From Halalkalicoccus tibetensis (GTDB lineage Archaea; Halobacteriota; Halobacteria; Halobacteriales; Halalkalicoccaceae), in assembly GCF_037996645.1 (NCBI RefSeq), contig NZ_JBBMXV010000007.1, positions 94,973-158,972 of the forward strand: 64,000 bases of DNA, read 5' to 3'. Each line of letters begins with the position of its first letter. Positions within the stretch are counted from its first letter, which is position 1. A program made the position numbers and the translations under genes. The notes beneath the pieces are model-generated. The model did no database searches, had not been told where the DNA came from, and worked only from the letters and a program-made list of their open reading frames with translations. Positions 35,928 to 45,176 of the stretch are shown here, piece after piece.

Positions 35928-36810
35928 CTCCGAGGATCGGGTAGAGTTTCGCGTAGAGCACGTTGATCAACGGCAGTCCGATGAACAGAACGACCCATAG
36001 GCCGGTGAAGCTGGTGAGGAGATTGCTTGTGGCTGCGAACGAGAGGATCTGTTCTTCGGCGACCGTTGTCGAGACTTGGGCGAGCGAGGCAGAGCAAGCA
36101 GTCATCATACTTGCACTCCCCATCCCACATGCCATCGAGAGCGATAGCGGATGTAGACCTGTGAGTGGTGCGAGTCCGCCGAGAATCCCGAAAAAGATCG
36201 TTCCAATGAACGTTCCGATCAGATAATTACCTAGAACACCGATCCCTTCCGGTGAATCCGGACCGTACCGCTCTGTGACGATACCGTATACCGGTTCTCG
36301 AGCGACGCTGACAGCTGCGCCAATCGCTTCACGCTTGAGGCCGATAAGCAACGCGACTGGAAGCCCGATGAAGATCGTTAGGAGGTTGCCGATCTCTTGG
36401 AGGAGGAACGCGGGTCCGGCTTCGATGATGTCCCAGAATGCTGGGGCGACTAACGTTCCGTAGCGCACCCCGAGTGGCATGAGGCTGATCAGAATCAGTG
36501 GTGTACTGATGGCACTGACTTCTTTCGGGGCAATTCGGCGGAGGGATGTGATGTAGGCGCCGAGGACCCTGAAACTGATCAGCATCCCGAATATAACGGC
36601 ATACAACATCGGTAGCACGATCACCGCAGCTGGTCCGACTGGGTATTCGAGTGTCCCGATAGCTTCCGAGGCGATGACGATACCGAGAACTAGTAGATGA
36701 GCTTTCAGGTGAAACGTCCATCGGCCAGTTGTGCGTATCGGGTCCCACTCATCCGTTTCAGTACTGTCCATGCTCTCTGAGATCTCTGCGTCAGTTTGGC
36801 TGTTCGACAT
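35917..36810 (-). CDS. DUF3100-like multipass membrane protein
   Basis: A 297-residue protein with an acidic N-terminal ~35 residues and then eight or nine hydrophobic segments. The segment HPLSLSMACGMGSASMMTACSAS is a glycine/serine-rich re-entrant-type motif seen in secondary transporters, and AVLGNYLIGTFIGTIFFG precedes it. It resembles DUF3100 proteins as I know them; the assignment is moderate. It is coupled to a small membrane partner and transcribed together with the SHMT-like gene on the same strand, separated by ~108 nt from the latter. Amino-acid or dicarboxylate transport is a reasonable guess. Confidence 0.65.
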   Translation of the reverse strand: MSNSQTDAEISESMDSTETDEWDPIRTTGRWTFHLKAHLLVLGIVIASEAIGTLEYPVGPAAVIVLPMLYAVIFGMLISFRVLGAYITSLRRIAPKEVSAISTPLILISLMPLGVRYGTLVAPAFWDIIEAGPAFLLQEIGNLLTIFIGLPVALLIGLKREAIGAAVSVAREPVYGIVTERYGPDSPEGIGVLGNYLIGTFIGTIFFGILGGLAPLTGLHPLSLSMACGMGSASMMTACSASLAQVSTTVAEEQILSFAATSNLLTSFTGLWVVLFIGLPLINVLYAKLYPILGGDD

Positions 36811-36926
36811 TCTCTATCACGGCTGAGTTGAACTCAGAAAGAACCATACATATAGTTGGCTGTTCGCCCTTCTATCAGCTCGCTCGCATCCGATTTCCGC
36901 CCACGTACCTACAATTGACTCGGAAC

Positions 36927-37145
36927 TACGCGTCAGCAAAACAGTTACATTCGACGTGGGACGACCCCTCATTCCAGCCACAGATCCTCGGTCAGCTTCC
37001 AAGTACTCTCACTGATCTCGGCATTCTACGAGTACATACTTATCGAAGCGACCGGAATCGATACGATCTCGCTGCGTACAACACAACTCGGATGGACCAA
37101 TTCTTGTTGATGTCTACCGACGAGACAGAGTCTATGTGGGATTAA
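36927..37145 (+). pseudogene. C-terminal fragment of a winged-helix regulator (tentative)
   Basis: The frame reads SFQPQILGQLPSTLTDLGIL, then RVHTYRSDRNRYDLAAYNTT and a final MDQFLLMSTDE. The L-x-x-LTDLGILRV...RSDRNRYDL pattern resembles the C-terminal wing of haloarchaeal HTH proteins, but no start codon or N-terminal HTH is present upstream. It is more likely a relic than a gene. The rest of the 36811-37643 gap shows nothing else apart from the Usp promoter. Confidence 0.35.
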
Positions 37146-37609
37146 CGCCTTTCTGAACGTTGCTTCTCAAGACTAGGTTGCGCTGAGAGTATCGTGTAGC
37201 TATTATGGTTCCTACTCTTAATGAGCGTCGAGTTTCAAGAAGCGCTACTTGAGCTCCGAGAGATTCCAGAGAGAACATTGAGTTATACGTCTCACCGGCG
37301 GGAGCTATTCTGGGCTGAGTCTATTTATTATCGGTTGGTGTTCATAGCCATATCGTAGACGTAGCACTCAGAGACTTGAGACTTAGACGGTATCATGTCC
37401 AGATTGCCTTGCGAAATGATCGATATTGGAATGTTGTATAATTATCAGAATTCGCTTTGAATCAGGGGTGCGCTCTCCGATATTGTGACTAATTATCATA
37501 ATCTGTATTTGTAGATCCGATCTTCTATTACATTATATCATTCATCAGAGGGAACACTATCTATAGAGATAGACTCCTCGATCGCATCGTAGATATTTCG
37601 AATTCCCAG

Positions 37610-37621
37610 TTAGATATATAT
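37610..37621 (+). promoter_or_regulatory. TATA box of the TRAP-linked Usp gene
   Basis: TTAGATATATAT ends 22 nt before the ATG at 37644, the distance expected for a leaderless or nearly leaderless haloarchaeal transcript. Confidence 0.6.
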
Positions 37622-37643
37622 ACGAGGTATAATTAGCATTTGT

Positions 37644-38087
37644 ATGGAACGTGCTCTTGTCGTAGCGGAGGATTCAGAAGTGGGTCGACAGCTATTAAAA
37701 GAAGCGGCTACTCTCGCTGCAGGAATTGATGCGGAGCTAGTTGTCTTGCAGGTCCTTGATGAGAAACGGTATGATGGCAGCCTGGAAAGAAAGGTTCAGA
37801 GTGGAAACAGTAATCAAATAGATAGTATTGACGACATTACAGAAGAATTGCGGCTTACAGCTGATGCTCTTGCTTCAGATATCGTTGATGGTGTCAGTTA
37901 TCAATCGATAGGAAGAGTAGGAAAACTACCAGATATTATTATAGACACTGCGGTTAATATGGATTGTGATCATATATTTATCGTCGGTGAGCGCCGATCT
38001 CCAACGGGGAAAGTTGTGTTTGGTGACAACGCTCAATCGGTTATCCTTCAGTTTGATGGTCCCGTAACGACATTGATCGATAACTGA
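37644..38087 (+). CDS. TRAP-associated universal stress protein
   Basis: A 147-residue Usp domain. It starts MERALVVAEDSEVGRQLLKE and ends with HIFIVGERRSPTGKVVFGDN, where the nucleotide loop has the SPTGK variant shared by the Usp genes at 47.9 and 59.4 kb. It precedes a complete TRAP transporter operon on the same strand by 147 nt. In Halomonas elongata the Usp protein TeaD binds ATP and tunes the TRAP transporter TeaABC, so a similar role is likely here. The coding sequence is AT-rich relative to the genes before 37 kb. Confidence 0.88.
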   Translation: MERALVVAEDSEVGRQLLKEAATLAAGIDAELVVLQVLDEKRYDGSLERKVQSGNSNQIDSIDDITEELRLTADALASDIVDGVSYQSIGRVGKLPDIIIDTAVNMDCDHIFIVGERRSPTGKVVFGDNAQSVILQFDGPVTTLIDN

Positions 38088-38234
38088 TTTAGTTTATATA
38101 TTTTCATCATTACTGGTGAGTTCGGGTAGAGAATAACATATTACTATAACTAGTAGAAATGAGTAACGAGTTCCGTCATCCATGGTTTTATTTAATGGTA
38201 GATCATCGCGTTCAGTGTCGAGGTAACAAGACGC

Positions 38235-39245
38235 ATGAAAGAGAAGATCACGCGAAGAGGAGTTCTTGCAAAATCCGGTATAGCAGCAGTAACCACAACA
38301 GGGCTGGCAGGCTGTTTAGGTGATGTGACAGATGACACGACTAGCATAACACTGGCTAGTTCATTTGAGCCAGGTCATATCAACGTTGAAGCTGCCGAAA
38401 TTTTCGGGGACTTAGTCGAGGAAGAGTCGGATGGAAACATTGAGGTAGACGTCTCTGCCGGCGGTTCGTATGGCGCTGAGGATGAAATTGCGGAATTGGT
38501 TAGTGAAGGTAGCGTAGAGGGGTCCGCTGGAGGGGCTCTACCTCATACAATCTATATTCCGGAGTATTCCTTCTTTATGGGGGGACCGTATGTGATCGAG
38601 GACTTCGATCACATGCTTCGTGTAATGGATTCTGATCTCATGGATGGTGAGAATGAAGAATTGATCGAAGCAGGTAACCAGCGCCGCATAGGTAATGTTA
38701 TCTATAGAGGGTGGCGGCAGTTTACGTCGAACGTCCCCGTTCGTACACCTGATGACTTAGGTGGTATCAATCTCAGATATGATGGAATTGACTCGCGTGG
38801 AGACATCTTCGAGGCTGTTGGAGTTGATCCAGTACCGGTTCCTCTCGATGAGTTGTATAGCGCTCTTCAACAAGGAACCGTTGATGCATCTGAGGGAGAC
38901 GTGGAACAGATATACTCGTTCAATTTATTCGAGGTTCAAGATTACCTCAGCCTCACTGAACACTTGTTAGAGGTGGGCTTATTGTACCTCAACGAAGATG
39001 TGTTCCAAGGACTGGATGAATCAGAACAGGACCTGATTCTCGAACTCGCCGAAGAAGCAACAGATGAGGCGAGTGAGATTGCAGAAGACCGGGAAGAGGA
39101 TCGCATGGATGAACTAGCAGATGAAGGGATGGAGATAGTTGAGGATGTGGAAGTAGAGGCATTTAGGGAAAATGCACAACCTGCGATAGAAGACTGGTTT
39201 GAAAGTGCCTGGGTTGGCTCGTATGACGAAGTTCAGGATATATAG
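38235..39245 (+). CDS. dctP: TRAP transporter substrate-binding protein (DctP), Tat lipoprotein
   Basis: A 336-residue binding protein. The leader has twin arginines (KITRRGVLAKSG) and a lipobox LAGC with C27, so it is exported by Tat and anchored by lipid outside the membrane. The mature part shows DctP features: ITLASSFEPGHINVEAAEIF at the start, GGSYGAEDEIAELV, GWRQFTSNVPVRTPDDLGGI with the carboxylate-binding Arg, and ALQQGTVDASEGDVEQI. DctQ and DctM genes follow at once. The ligand is probably an organic or sugar acid, in line with the downstream UxaA-family genes. Confidence 0.92.
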   Translation: MKEKITRRGVLAKSGIAAVTTTGLAGCLGDVTDDTTSITLASSFEPGHINVEAAEIFGDLVEEESDGNIEVDVSAGGSYGAEDEIAELVSEGSVEGSAGGALPHTIYIPEYSFFMGGPYVIEDFDHMLRVMDSDLMDGENEELIEAGNQRRIGNVIYRGWRQFTSNVPVRTPDDLGGINLRYDGIDSRGDIFEAVGVDPVPVPLDELYSALQQGTVDASEGDVEQIYSFNLFEVQDYLSLTEHLLEVGLLYLNEDVFQGLDESEQDLILELAEEATDEASEIAEDREEDRMDELADEGMEIVEDVEVEAFRENAQPAIEDWFESAWVGSYDEVQDI

Positions 39246-39256
39246 ATCAATCTTCC

Positions 39257-39799
39257 ATGGATATTGATCAATCATTAGGTCTGGAAAAATCTAGCGTATT
39301 TGATAGGTTAGTGCTATATTCTGGAACATTATTTTTCATTTCGACAGTTGTCTTAGCATCAATACAAGTCTTTGTGCGAGTAATTGATTTCGGGATTGCG
39401 TTAAGATGGACTGAGGCGCTAGCTCGATTTGTCTTAATCGTTGGTACTTACTTCGGTGCTGCTGTTGCATCCCGGAATCGAGAACATATCCGTATACGGT
39501 TTGTCTTGGAAAAGTTAGAGGTAAAAAATCATACAGCACACTTAGTACTTAAGATAGCCATACAGCTAATCATTATCGTGTTTGTGTTAGTTGCAGTATG
39601 GGCAACAGGAGCTGCTGCAATAAGCAATATCAACACTGGTCTACCAGGGACTACATTTGTTACATCGGGCATGATTTACGCAGGAATTTGCATCGGATTC
39701 CTCTGCATGGGCGCATATGAAATCTCAATAACTAGGTATGATCTAGAAGAATTGGTCGATAATCGTTCAAGGACAACGAAAGAGGTAAAAGATGATTGA
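39257..39799 (+). CDS. dctQ: TRAP transporter small membrane subunit (DctQ)
   Basis: A 180-residue protein with four hydrophobic segments, the DctQ topology. The motif FIRW-like stretch ALRWTEALARFVLIVGTYFG, followed by AAVASRNREHIRI, is the family signature near the second helix. It starts 11 nt after dctP and overlaps dctM by 8 nt, so the three are co-translated. It couples the binding protein to the large permease. Confidence 0.88.
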   Translation: MDIDQSLGLEKSSVFDRLVLYSGTLFFISTVVLASIQVFVRVIDFGIALRWTEALARFVLIVGTYFGAAVASRNREHIRIRFVLEKLEVKNHTAHLVLKIAIQLIIIVFVLVAVWATGAAAISNINTGLPGTTFVTSGMIYAGICIGFLCMGAYEISITRYDLEELVDNRSRTTKEVKDD

Positions 39800-41081
39800 A
39801 TTAGTAGTAGTAGCGACGCTCTTCCTTGGAGTGCTACTTGCACTATATGCAGTTGGTGTCCCCGTCGCAGTCGCAATGGGTATAACCAGTATTATTGTAA
39901 TGGTTTCCCCTCTCGGGGGAGGATTTAATCTAGGAACTATTAGCAACCAATTGTTGTTTGGTCTCAATAGCTTCTCTTTGTTAGCTATTCCGTTTTACCT
40001 TCTCCTTGGCCGATTGATGAATTATATCGGTGTTACTGAACGTATTTTTCGATTTGCTAACGCCCTTGTAGGGCAATTTCGCGGAGGAATTGCTCACGTG
40101 AACGTTGTTGCGAGTGTGATTTTTTCAGGCATGTCTGGTGCTGCGGTAGCTGACGCAGCTGGTCTAGGCCGAGTTGAATATACCGCCATGAGGGACCATG
40201 GATACGACAAGAAATTCTCTCTGGGAGTTACTGGAGCATCCACAATTATAGGACCGCTGGTGCCGCCGAGTATTCCATTGATTATGTATGGTGTACTAGC
40301 TGAAGAGTCAATCGGGGATCTATTCTTGGGCGGTATATTCCCCGGTCTCTTGTTAGCACTCATTCTGGTCATTATGATTGTGATCCTCTCAAAAGTCAGA
40401 GGGTATGAGCCAGACGCAACTTTTGACAAACGAGAATTCTGGGAGAGCTTTAAAGGCGCATTTCTGGCAATTATGGTTCCGATACTGATTGTTGGCGGGA
40501 TCCTCTCTGGCCTGTTCACCGCAACTGAAGCAGGAGCCGTCGCGGTAATATACACTCTATGTTTGGGTATGTTGTACGGTGAGATGACCTTAGGTGGATT
40601 AGCACAGGAATTGCAGGAAAGTATGGTAGAGACATTCGCACTTACGTTTATTATCGGTGTCGCAGCTCTTTATGGACTGGTCGCAGTCCAATTGCAGCTA
40701 CCGATAATGATGGCTGATGCGATAACCGCGATCTCGGATAACGAGCTAATCGTGATTTTGCTATTGGTTGCTCTTTTACTCGTTGTTGGGACGTTTATGG
40801 AAACGATTGCCGCAATCACGATCCTGGTTCCAGTTATAGTTCCAATTCTTGATCAAGTTGGGATTGATCCTCTCTATTTCGGAATTGTAATGGTGCTTAC
40901 CCTAATGATTGGGCTCCTCACGCCTCCCTTCGGAATCGTCCTGTTCGTGCTTGAGAAGGTAACTGACGCTTCATTAGAGGAAGTCATAAGAGGTATACTT
41001 TTATTCTATGTTCCAATGTTCTTGGTACTTCTTATCGTTATTCTATTTCCTGAGTTTGTTCTGTATATCCCTAACCTCTGA
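39792..41081 (+). CDS. dctM: TRAP transporter large permease (DctM)
   Basis: A 429-residue polytopic protein with about twelve hydrophobic segments. Family motifs are visible: SFSLLAIPFYLLLGRLMNYI, GMSGAAVADAAGLG, TGASTIIGPLVPPSIPLIMY, and GLLTPPFGIVLFV near the C-terminus. It is the sodium-coupled transport subunit. The operon continues with the split UxaA-family genes 115 nt further on, so transport and breakdown of the same acid are likely linked. Confidence 0.92.
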   Translation: MIELVVVATLFLGVLLALYAVGVPVAVAMGITSIIVMVSPLGGGFNLGTISNQLLFGLNSFSLLAIPFYLLLGRLMNYIGVTERIFRFANALVGQFRGGIAHVNVVASVIFSGMSGAAVADAAGLGRVEYTAMRDHGYDKKFSLGVTGASTIIGPLVPPSIPLIMYGVLAEESIGDLFLGGIFPGLLLALILVIMIVILSKVRGYEPDATFDKREFWESFKGAFLAIMVPILIVGGILSGLFTATEAGAVAVIYTLCLGMLYGEMTLGGLAQELQESMVETFALTFIIGVAALYGLVAVQLQLPIMMADAITAISDNELIVILLLVALLLVVGTFMETIAAITILVPVIVPILDQVGIDPLYFGIVMVLTLMIGLLTPPFGIVLFVLEKVTDASLEEVIRGILLFYVPMFLVLLIVILFPEFVLYIPNL

Positions 41082-41196
41082 AATCCTCTACCACTGTTTG
41101 GGAGTATTAGCTGTGTTTATACCGTCTCGTATGTGACAACGTGTCGGGATAACAATAACCAAAGACTATTAATGATAGAAGAGAAACAAGGTTACA

Positions 41197-42387
41197 ATGA
41201 GTGCAGAATTCACAGGCTATAGGCGTCCAGATGGTAGAATCGGGGTGCGTAATCATATAGCAGTTATACCAACTTCGGTGACAGCGAGTGCGGTTGCTAA
41301 TCAAATTGCAGCAGAATCCGATACACAGGTGCGAGCCACTCCCCATCAGATTGGTGCCAGTCAACCTCGTGTAGCTCGCAAACACACAGAAAGGGTTCTC
41401 TGTGGTATTGGACAGAACCCCAATGTCGCAGCAACCCTACTAGTTGAACTGGGTACAGAGGATTCAGACGCAAATGAGTTAGCTGATCAAATTAGCGAGT
41501 CCGGCAAGCCAACGAGCACTCTGACTATTCGTGAGGTAGGTAGTGTTGCTGAAAGTATAAAAAAAGGAACTGATAAAGTAAGTGACTTCCAAGAGCATGC
41601 TAAAAAAGCCCGTCAAGAAAGCGCAGATATCTCAGAAATCATATTCGGTGTTGAATGTGGAGGAAGTGATGCAACTAGCGGTATTGCCGCTAATCCTGCT
41701 GTTGGTAGTGCTTCGGAACAACTTGTCGAAGCAGGAGGAACCGCTTGTTTTAGCGAAACGCCGGAATTCATCGGTGCAGAACATATATTAGCTGAGCGGT
41801 GTGTCAATGATGAAGTTCGTGCTAAGTTGCTAGAGAAGGTGGACAAGAGAGAAAAATTGGCTGACCTGATGGGCGTGGATATGCGAGGGGCTCAGCCTTC
41901 ACCAGGTAACCAGGAAGGCGGACTAACAACCATCGAAGAAAAAAGTCTAGGCGCGATCTCGAAAGGAGGAAATGCACCTGTGCGTGGTATCGTTGATTAC
42001 GCTGAACGTCTCCCTACTGGAGGTGGTCTTGTCCTCATGGATACGCCGGGTTATGATGTTGAAAGTGTAGTTGGAAAGGTAGCAGGAGGTGCACAAGTTA
42101 TTGCATTCACTACTGGCCGGGGCAGCACTACTGGAAACCCGATAGCACCCGTCATCAAAGTAACTGGGAATCCGAACACCTGGTCGCGAATGAGCAACAA
42201 CATCGATGTGAACGCAAGTACAGTAGTTCAAGGCGAGTCGCTCAGTTCTGTTGGGACACGTCTTCTTGAGAAGATTGTAGCAGTTTCAGATGGAGAACTT
42301 ACTGAAGCAGAGCGGCGGGGTATGCAAGAGTTTGCAATCAATGAGTTGCAGCCAAAGGAACTTGCCTCTTTGGAGGAAATAGCATGA
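41197..42387 (+). CDS. UxaA-family lyase large subunit A (keeps CGGSD, lost HxxGC)
   Basis: A 396-residue protein of the altronate/galactarate dehydratase C-terminal family (UxaA, GarD, SuyB). It begins GYRRPDGRIGVRNHIAVIPT. The core motif GVECGGSDATSGIAANPAVG has C154 and the late motif MDTPGYDVESVVGKVAGGAQ is intact. However, the N-terminal HQHGCGQ motif of the family reads HQIGASQ (residues 50-56), and the GCE motif reads GTE (86-88), so two family cysteines are missing. The SAF gene overlaps its end by 4 nt. It probably works with the second large subunit downstream. Confidence 0.88.
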   Translation: MSAEFTGYRRPDGRIGVRNHIAVIPTSVTASAVANQIAAESDTQVRATPHQIGASQPRVARKHTERVLCGIGQNPNVAATLLVELGTEDSDANELADQISESGKPTSTLTIREVGSVAESIKKGTDKVSDFQEHAKKARQESADISEIIFGVECGGSDATSGIAANPAVGSASEQLVEAGGTACFSETPEFIGAEHILAERCVNDEVRAKLLEKVDKREKLADLMGVDMRGAQPSPGNQEGGLTTIEEKSLGAISKGGNAPVRGIVDYAERLPTGGGLVLMDTPGYDVESVVGKVAGGAQVIAFTTGRGSTTGNPIAPVIKVTGNPNTWSRMSNNIDVNASTVVQGESLSSVGTRLLEKIVAVSDGELTEAERRGMQEFAINELQPKELASLEEIA

Positions 42388-42707
42388 AAGGAAAGATACT
42401 AGATAATAAGGCTCTTGTCATGCATGCTGAAGATACTGTGGCAACCGCTCTCGAAGACTTGAAACCCGGACAGAAAATAAATAAGGATGACACTACTATC
42501 GAGATCAGCGACAGCATACCATTCGGTCATAAATTTGCTCTTTGCCCAGTGTCCGCTGGTGATCCTATCCAGAAGTATGGAGAAGTAATTGGTACCGCTG
42601 ACAAAGATATCCATTCTGGAGCATGGGTACATACCCATAATTGCCGAAGCACTCGTGGTCGTGGCGATCTTGCCGCTAACAACGCGGCTTCTGGAGGTAA
42701 AAGCTAA
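42384..42707 (+). CDS. UxaA-family small SAF-domain subunit
   Basis: A 107-residue SAF domain, the N-terminal part of UxaA split off as its own subunit, as in SuyA. Key features are PGQKINKDDTTIEISDSIPF, the lysine-rich KFALCPVSAGDPIQKYGEVIG, and GAWVHTHNCRSTRGRGDL with the conserved HTHN. It binds the substrate carboxylate and completes the active site of the large subunit. It overlaps the genes on both sides (4 nt and 1 nt), so all three are co-translated in a fixed ratio. Confidence 0.9.
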   Translation: MKGKILDNKALVMHAEDTVATALEDLKPGQKINKDDTTIEISDSIPFGHKFALCPVSAGDPIQKYGEVIGTADKDIHSGAWVHTHNCRSTRGRGDLAANNAASGGKS

Positions 42708-43819
42708 TGACCCTCCAGCAGGCTCATATCCAGTTCGATGGGTTTGAACGCTCAGCAGGTACTGTAGGGATTCGTAACCGGGTGCTCGTTCTTCCATCCG
42801 TCATCTGTTCGCATATTGTTGCTGAGAACATTGGAGAGCAAATCCAAAACGCGGTTGTTGCTCCGCATGACCATGGCTGTGCGCAGATCGGTTCGGATAA
42901 AGAACAAACCCAGCGAACCTACATCGGTATTGGAACTAACCCAAACATTGCAGGAGTGCTGGTCGTTGGTCTGGGATGTGAAGGGCTGCAGAGTGGAGAC
43001 GTAGCCGAGCTGCTGGATCAGGCTGGATGCGCGGTCAAAGAAATCTCTATCCAGGACGTTGGTGGGACAGATCCGTGTATAGAGCAGGGAACTCAGATTG
43101 CTAAGGAACTCGTTTCTGATGCACAAACTACCGGCCGTGTCCACGCAGACTTATCAGATCTTACTGTAGGGATAGTGGCGAGCGACTGTGATTCAAGCAG
43201 TCTTGACATTGCAGATCCGATAATCGGGAAAGCAGCCAAGAGTGTCACGGAGGCTGGCGGTAGAGTCCTCGTTGCAGGTAGTGAGCGGGTCCTTCCTCAT
43301 CGTGGTGCGCTGCAATCACGCCTTGATGCTACTGCACAGAATCAACTTGAAGAACTGTATGGGAGGCATGAAGGAAATGTATCGAGAACAGCACGTGTTG
43401 AGGAGAAGGCTAGACAAGTAGATTTTGAAGCACTTAGCCGGCTATGGGATGATCAGCCGATTGACGAGATCATACCGTACGGAGGGACACCGAACTTTAA
43501 AACAGGTGTAGGGCTTCTTGATGCTCCCAGTCGATTTTCCGAAGCAGCAACTGGGCTGGCGGCTGCTGGTGCACAGCTGGTTCTCCATTCGACAAGCGAA
43601 GGGATCCCCGCTGGTCATCCATTAGTGCCTATACTCAAAATAACAGGCGATGAAGATACGTACGCAGCTCTTCCCAACGATATTGATATTAATGCTAATG
43701 CTGCAAGCGCTGACGATGTCTTGCAAGCAATCGGGGAGACTGCGAACGGCGAGCAAACCTGTACAGAGAAACATGGTCTTACAACCTTCGCAATCACCCG
43801 CGTAGGCCCCTCTATGTAG
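42707..43819 (+). CDS. UxaA-family lyase large subunit B (keeps HxHGC, lost CGGSD)
   Basis: A 370-residue paralogue of subunit A. It keeps the N-terminal motif PHDHGCAQIGSD (H54, H56, C58) and GLGCEG (C91), which subunit A has lost. In turn the CGGSD motif reads ASDCDSSS (159-166), and MDTPGYD reads LDAPSRF, TTGRGS reads STSEGI. Each subunit thus carries one half of the family motifs. The simplest reading is an obligate A-B heteromer with shared sites, with one SAF subunit. It closes the operon. Confidence 0.85.
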   Translation: MTLQQAHIQFDGFERSAGTVGIRNRVLVLPSVICSHIVAENIGEQIQNAVVAPHDHGCAQIGSDKEQTQRTYIGIGTNPNIAGVLVVGLGCEGLQSGDVAELLDQAGCAVKEISIQDVGGTDPCIEQGTQIAKELVSDAQTTGRVHADLSDLTVGIVASDCDSSSLDIADPIIGKAAKSVTEAGGRVLVAGSERVLPHRGALQSRLDATAQNQLEELYGRHEGNVSRTARVEEKARQVDFEALSRLWDDQPIDEIIPYGGTPNFKTGVGLLDAPSRFSEAATGLAAAGAQLVLHSTSEGIPAGHPLVPILKITGDEDTYAALPNDIDINANAASADDVLQAIGETANGEQTCTEKHGLTTFAITRVGPSM

Positions 43820-45176
43820 CTACGTACCTTGTAGACTTCTGATTCATCGGAACTTCGGATTGGTGTGTTGGGTCCACACACGCTCTTTTTTGTACTCGCT
43901 ATTCTGCAGAGCCCTGTATCGATTTTCATGCTGCCTATGTCGGTGCTTTCGTAGCGATCAGTATGCAGTCTAAGAGACTGCTGATAGCGAGTAGGTGTTC
44001 TTCATGGAGTTTTCTCGGGTGTAGTAGCTTCAGTCGGCATTGCCTCAACGGCAACAGTCTGGTGAATTTATAAGGTACCCTCTCCTTAGCGGTTGATACA
44101 CGGCTGCTAACGCGTTCGAAGGTGCTGGTGATCCTCGTAGAACGAGGTGTCATTCAGACAGGAGGGGGTGCACTCTAACATAGTCAGAATCGGGACAAAT
44201 CCATCTTCTAATAGTACGACAGTTCCTCAACCAATTCCACTACCTGCACATTCACTTCCTCCACCCGATCCAACGCCTCACTCGCCTCCACAAACTCTTG
44301 CTCTACTTCCTAATACTCCCGCTGAATCAGCCATTGCGATCATGTCTTTGATCATCCCTGACGAAACAGAATCTACGACTAATTAGCGTCACTTAGAACG
44401 ATAGATATGGTGACTAGGCTGCAAGTTCACTGAGATCGGCGCAGAGATGATTAGACGGGTGGCATCGGCTTAATTGGTGGTCGGAGGTCCCATGGATGCA
44501 CGTTCACTATGTAAGTAGTAGATGAAGCAAGCTCGACGTTGTTTTTGATAGAGCAGCGAATCGGCCTGTAGCATCCTTAACCGGCGGCAGGTACTCCGCC
44601 AGCGTGTGTGATATGATGTGTCATGGTATAAGGATACTGGTAGGAGCTCTGATTATCACAGGTTGTGCAACAAGAAAGGGATATGATGGCAGATGTTGCA
44701 CAAAGTATTCTGCACCTCCTCTTTTGGAATCATTAGATTATTGCCTTGTCCCACTCCGAACGAGGGGTGTCTCCGGCTGTTTAGATCTCCGCGTTTGAGA
44801 TGGCTGGCTACCAGCACGTGGCTATGAATATCGCCAAGAGAGGCCGTGTAGATTAGTTTGAACATTCGAAAGAAGGGGTCTCGACGATTATGCGCAGTCG
44901 TCTTCCGTGTGCATGAGGAGTATGCTGACTCCCTTAGTCAGAGACTGACGTTTCATGGACCGGATGATGCTCTCTATGGAGCCTCTTTTAAGTATGGTTA
45001 GCTACAATCTGGATATATGAAGGGAGGAACGATACGTCGTTCCTACTGTTCTGCTGTGCACTGCTGCTTTCAGCGACGAAGCTATGAGCAGAGGGTAGTC
45101 CTTCTTCGGAGGATCGACCCTGAGCAGTAGGTATGATAGCCAGTTGTTCCTCTCGATAATAACAGAAGAAAGTATA
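43820..45176. other. Long intergenic region with decayed sequence and an orphan inverted repeat
   Basis: About 1.36 kb without an intact gene. The minus strand at about 44208-44310 reads a short coiled-coil-like relic (EVEQEFVEASEALDRVEEV, then ELVEELSYY and stop), directly preceded by an in-frame stop. An orphan copy of the TTGTGCAAC inverted repeat lies at 44663. Other frames show no motif. The region looks like a boundary of decayed accessory DNA. Confidence 0.45.
44663..44703. promoter_or_regulatory. Orphan inverted repeat TTGTGCAAC-N23-GTTGCACAA
   Basis: Perfect 9-bp arms at 44663-44671 and 44695-44703, the same as those at the DUF6788/origin sites. No DUF6788 start or ORB repeat is next to it here. 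It shows that the site can persist or act away from the origins. Confidence 0.7.

Noticed and set aside
37221-37358. 45-codon frame starting MSVEFQEALLELREIPERTL
   Set aside because: There is no promoter, operon context or family similarity, and the C-terminal part looks random; kept only as a possibility.
44147-44386. Proline-rich 79-residue plus-strand frame
   Set aside because: The composition suggests a shadow of the degenerate minus-strand coiled-coil relic; no ribosome site or homologue is apparent.
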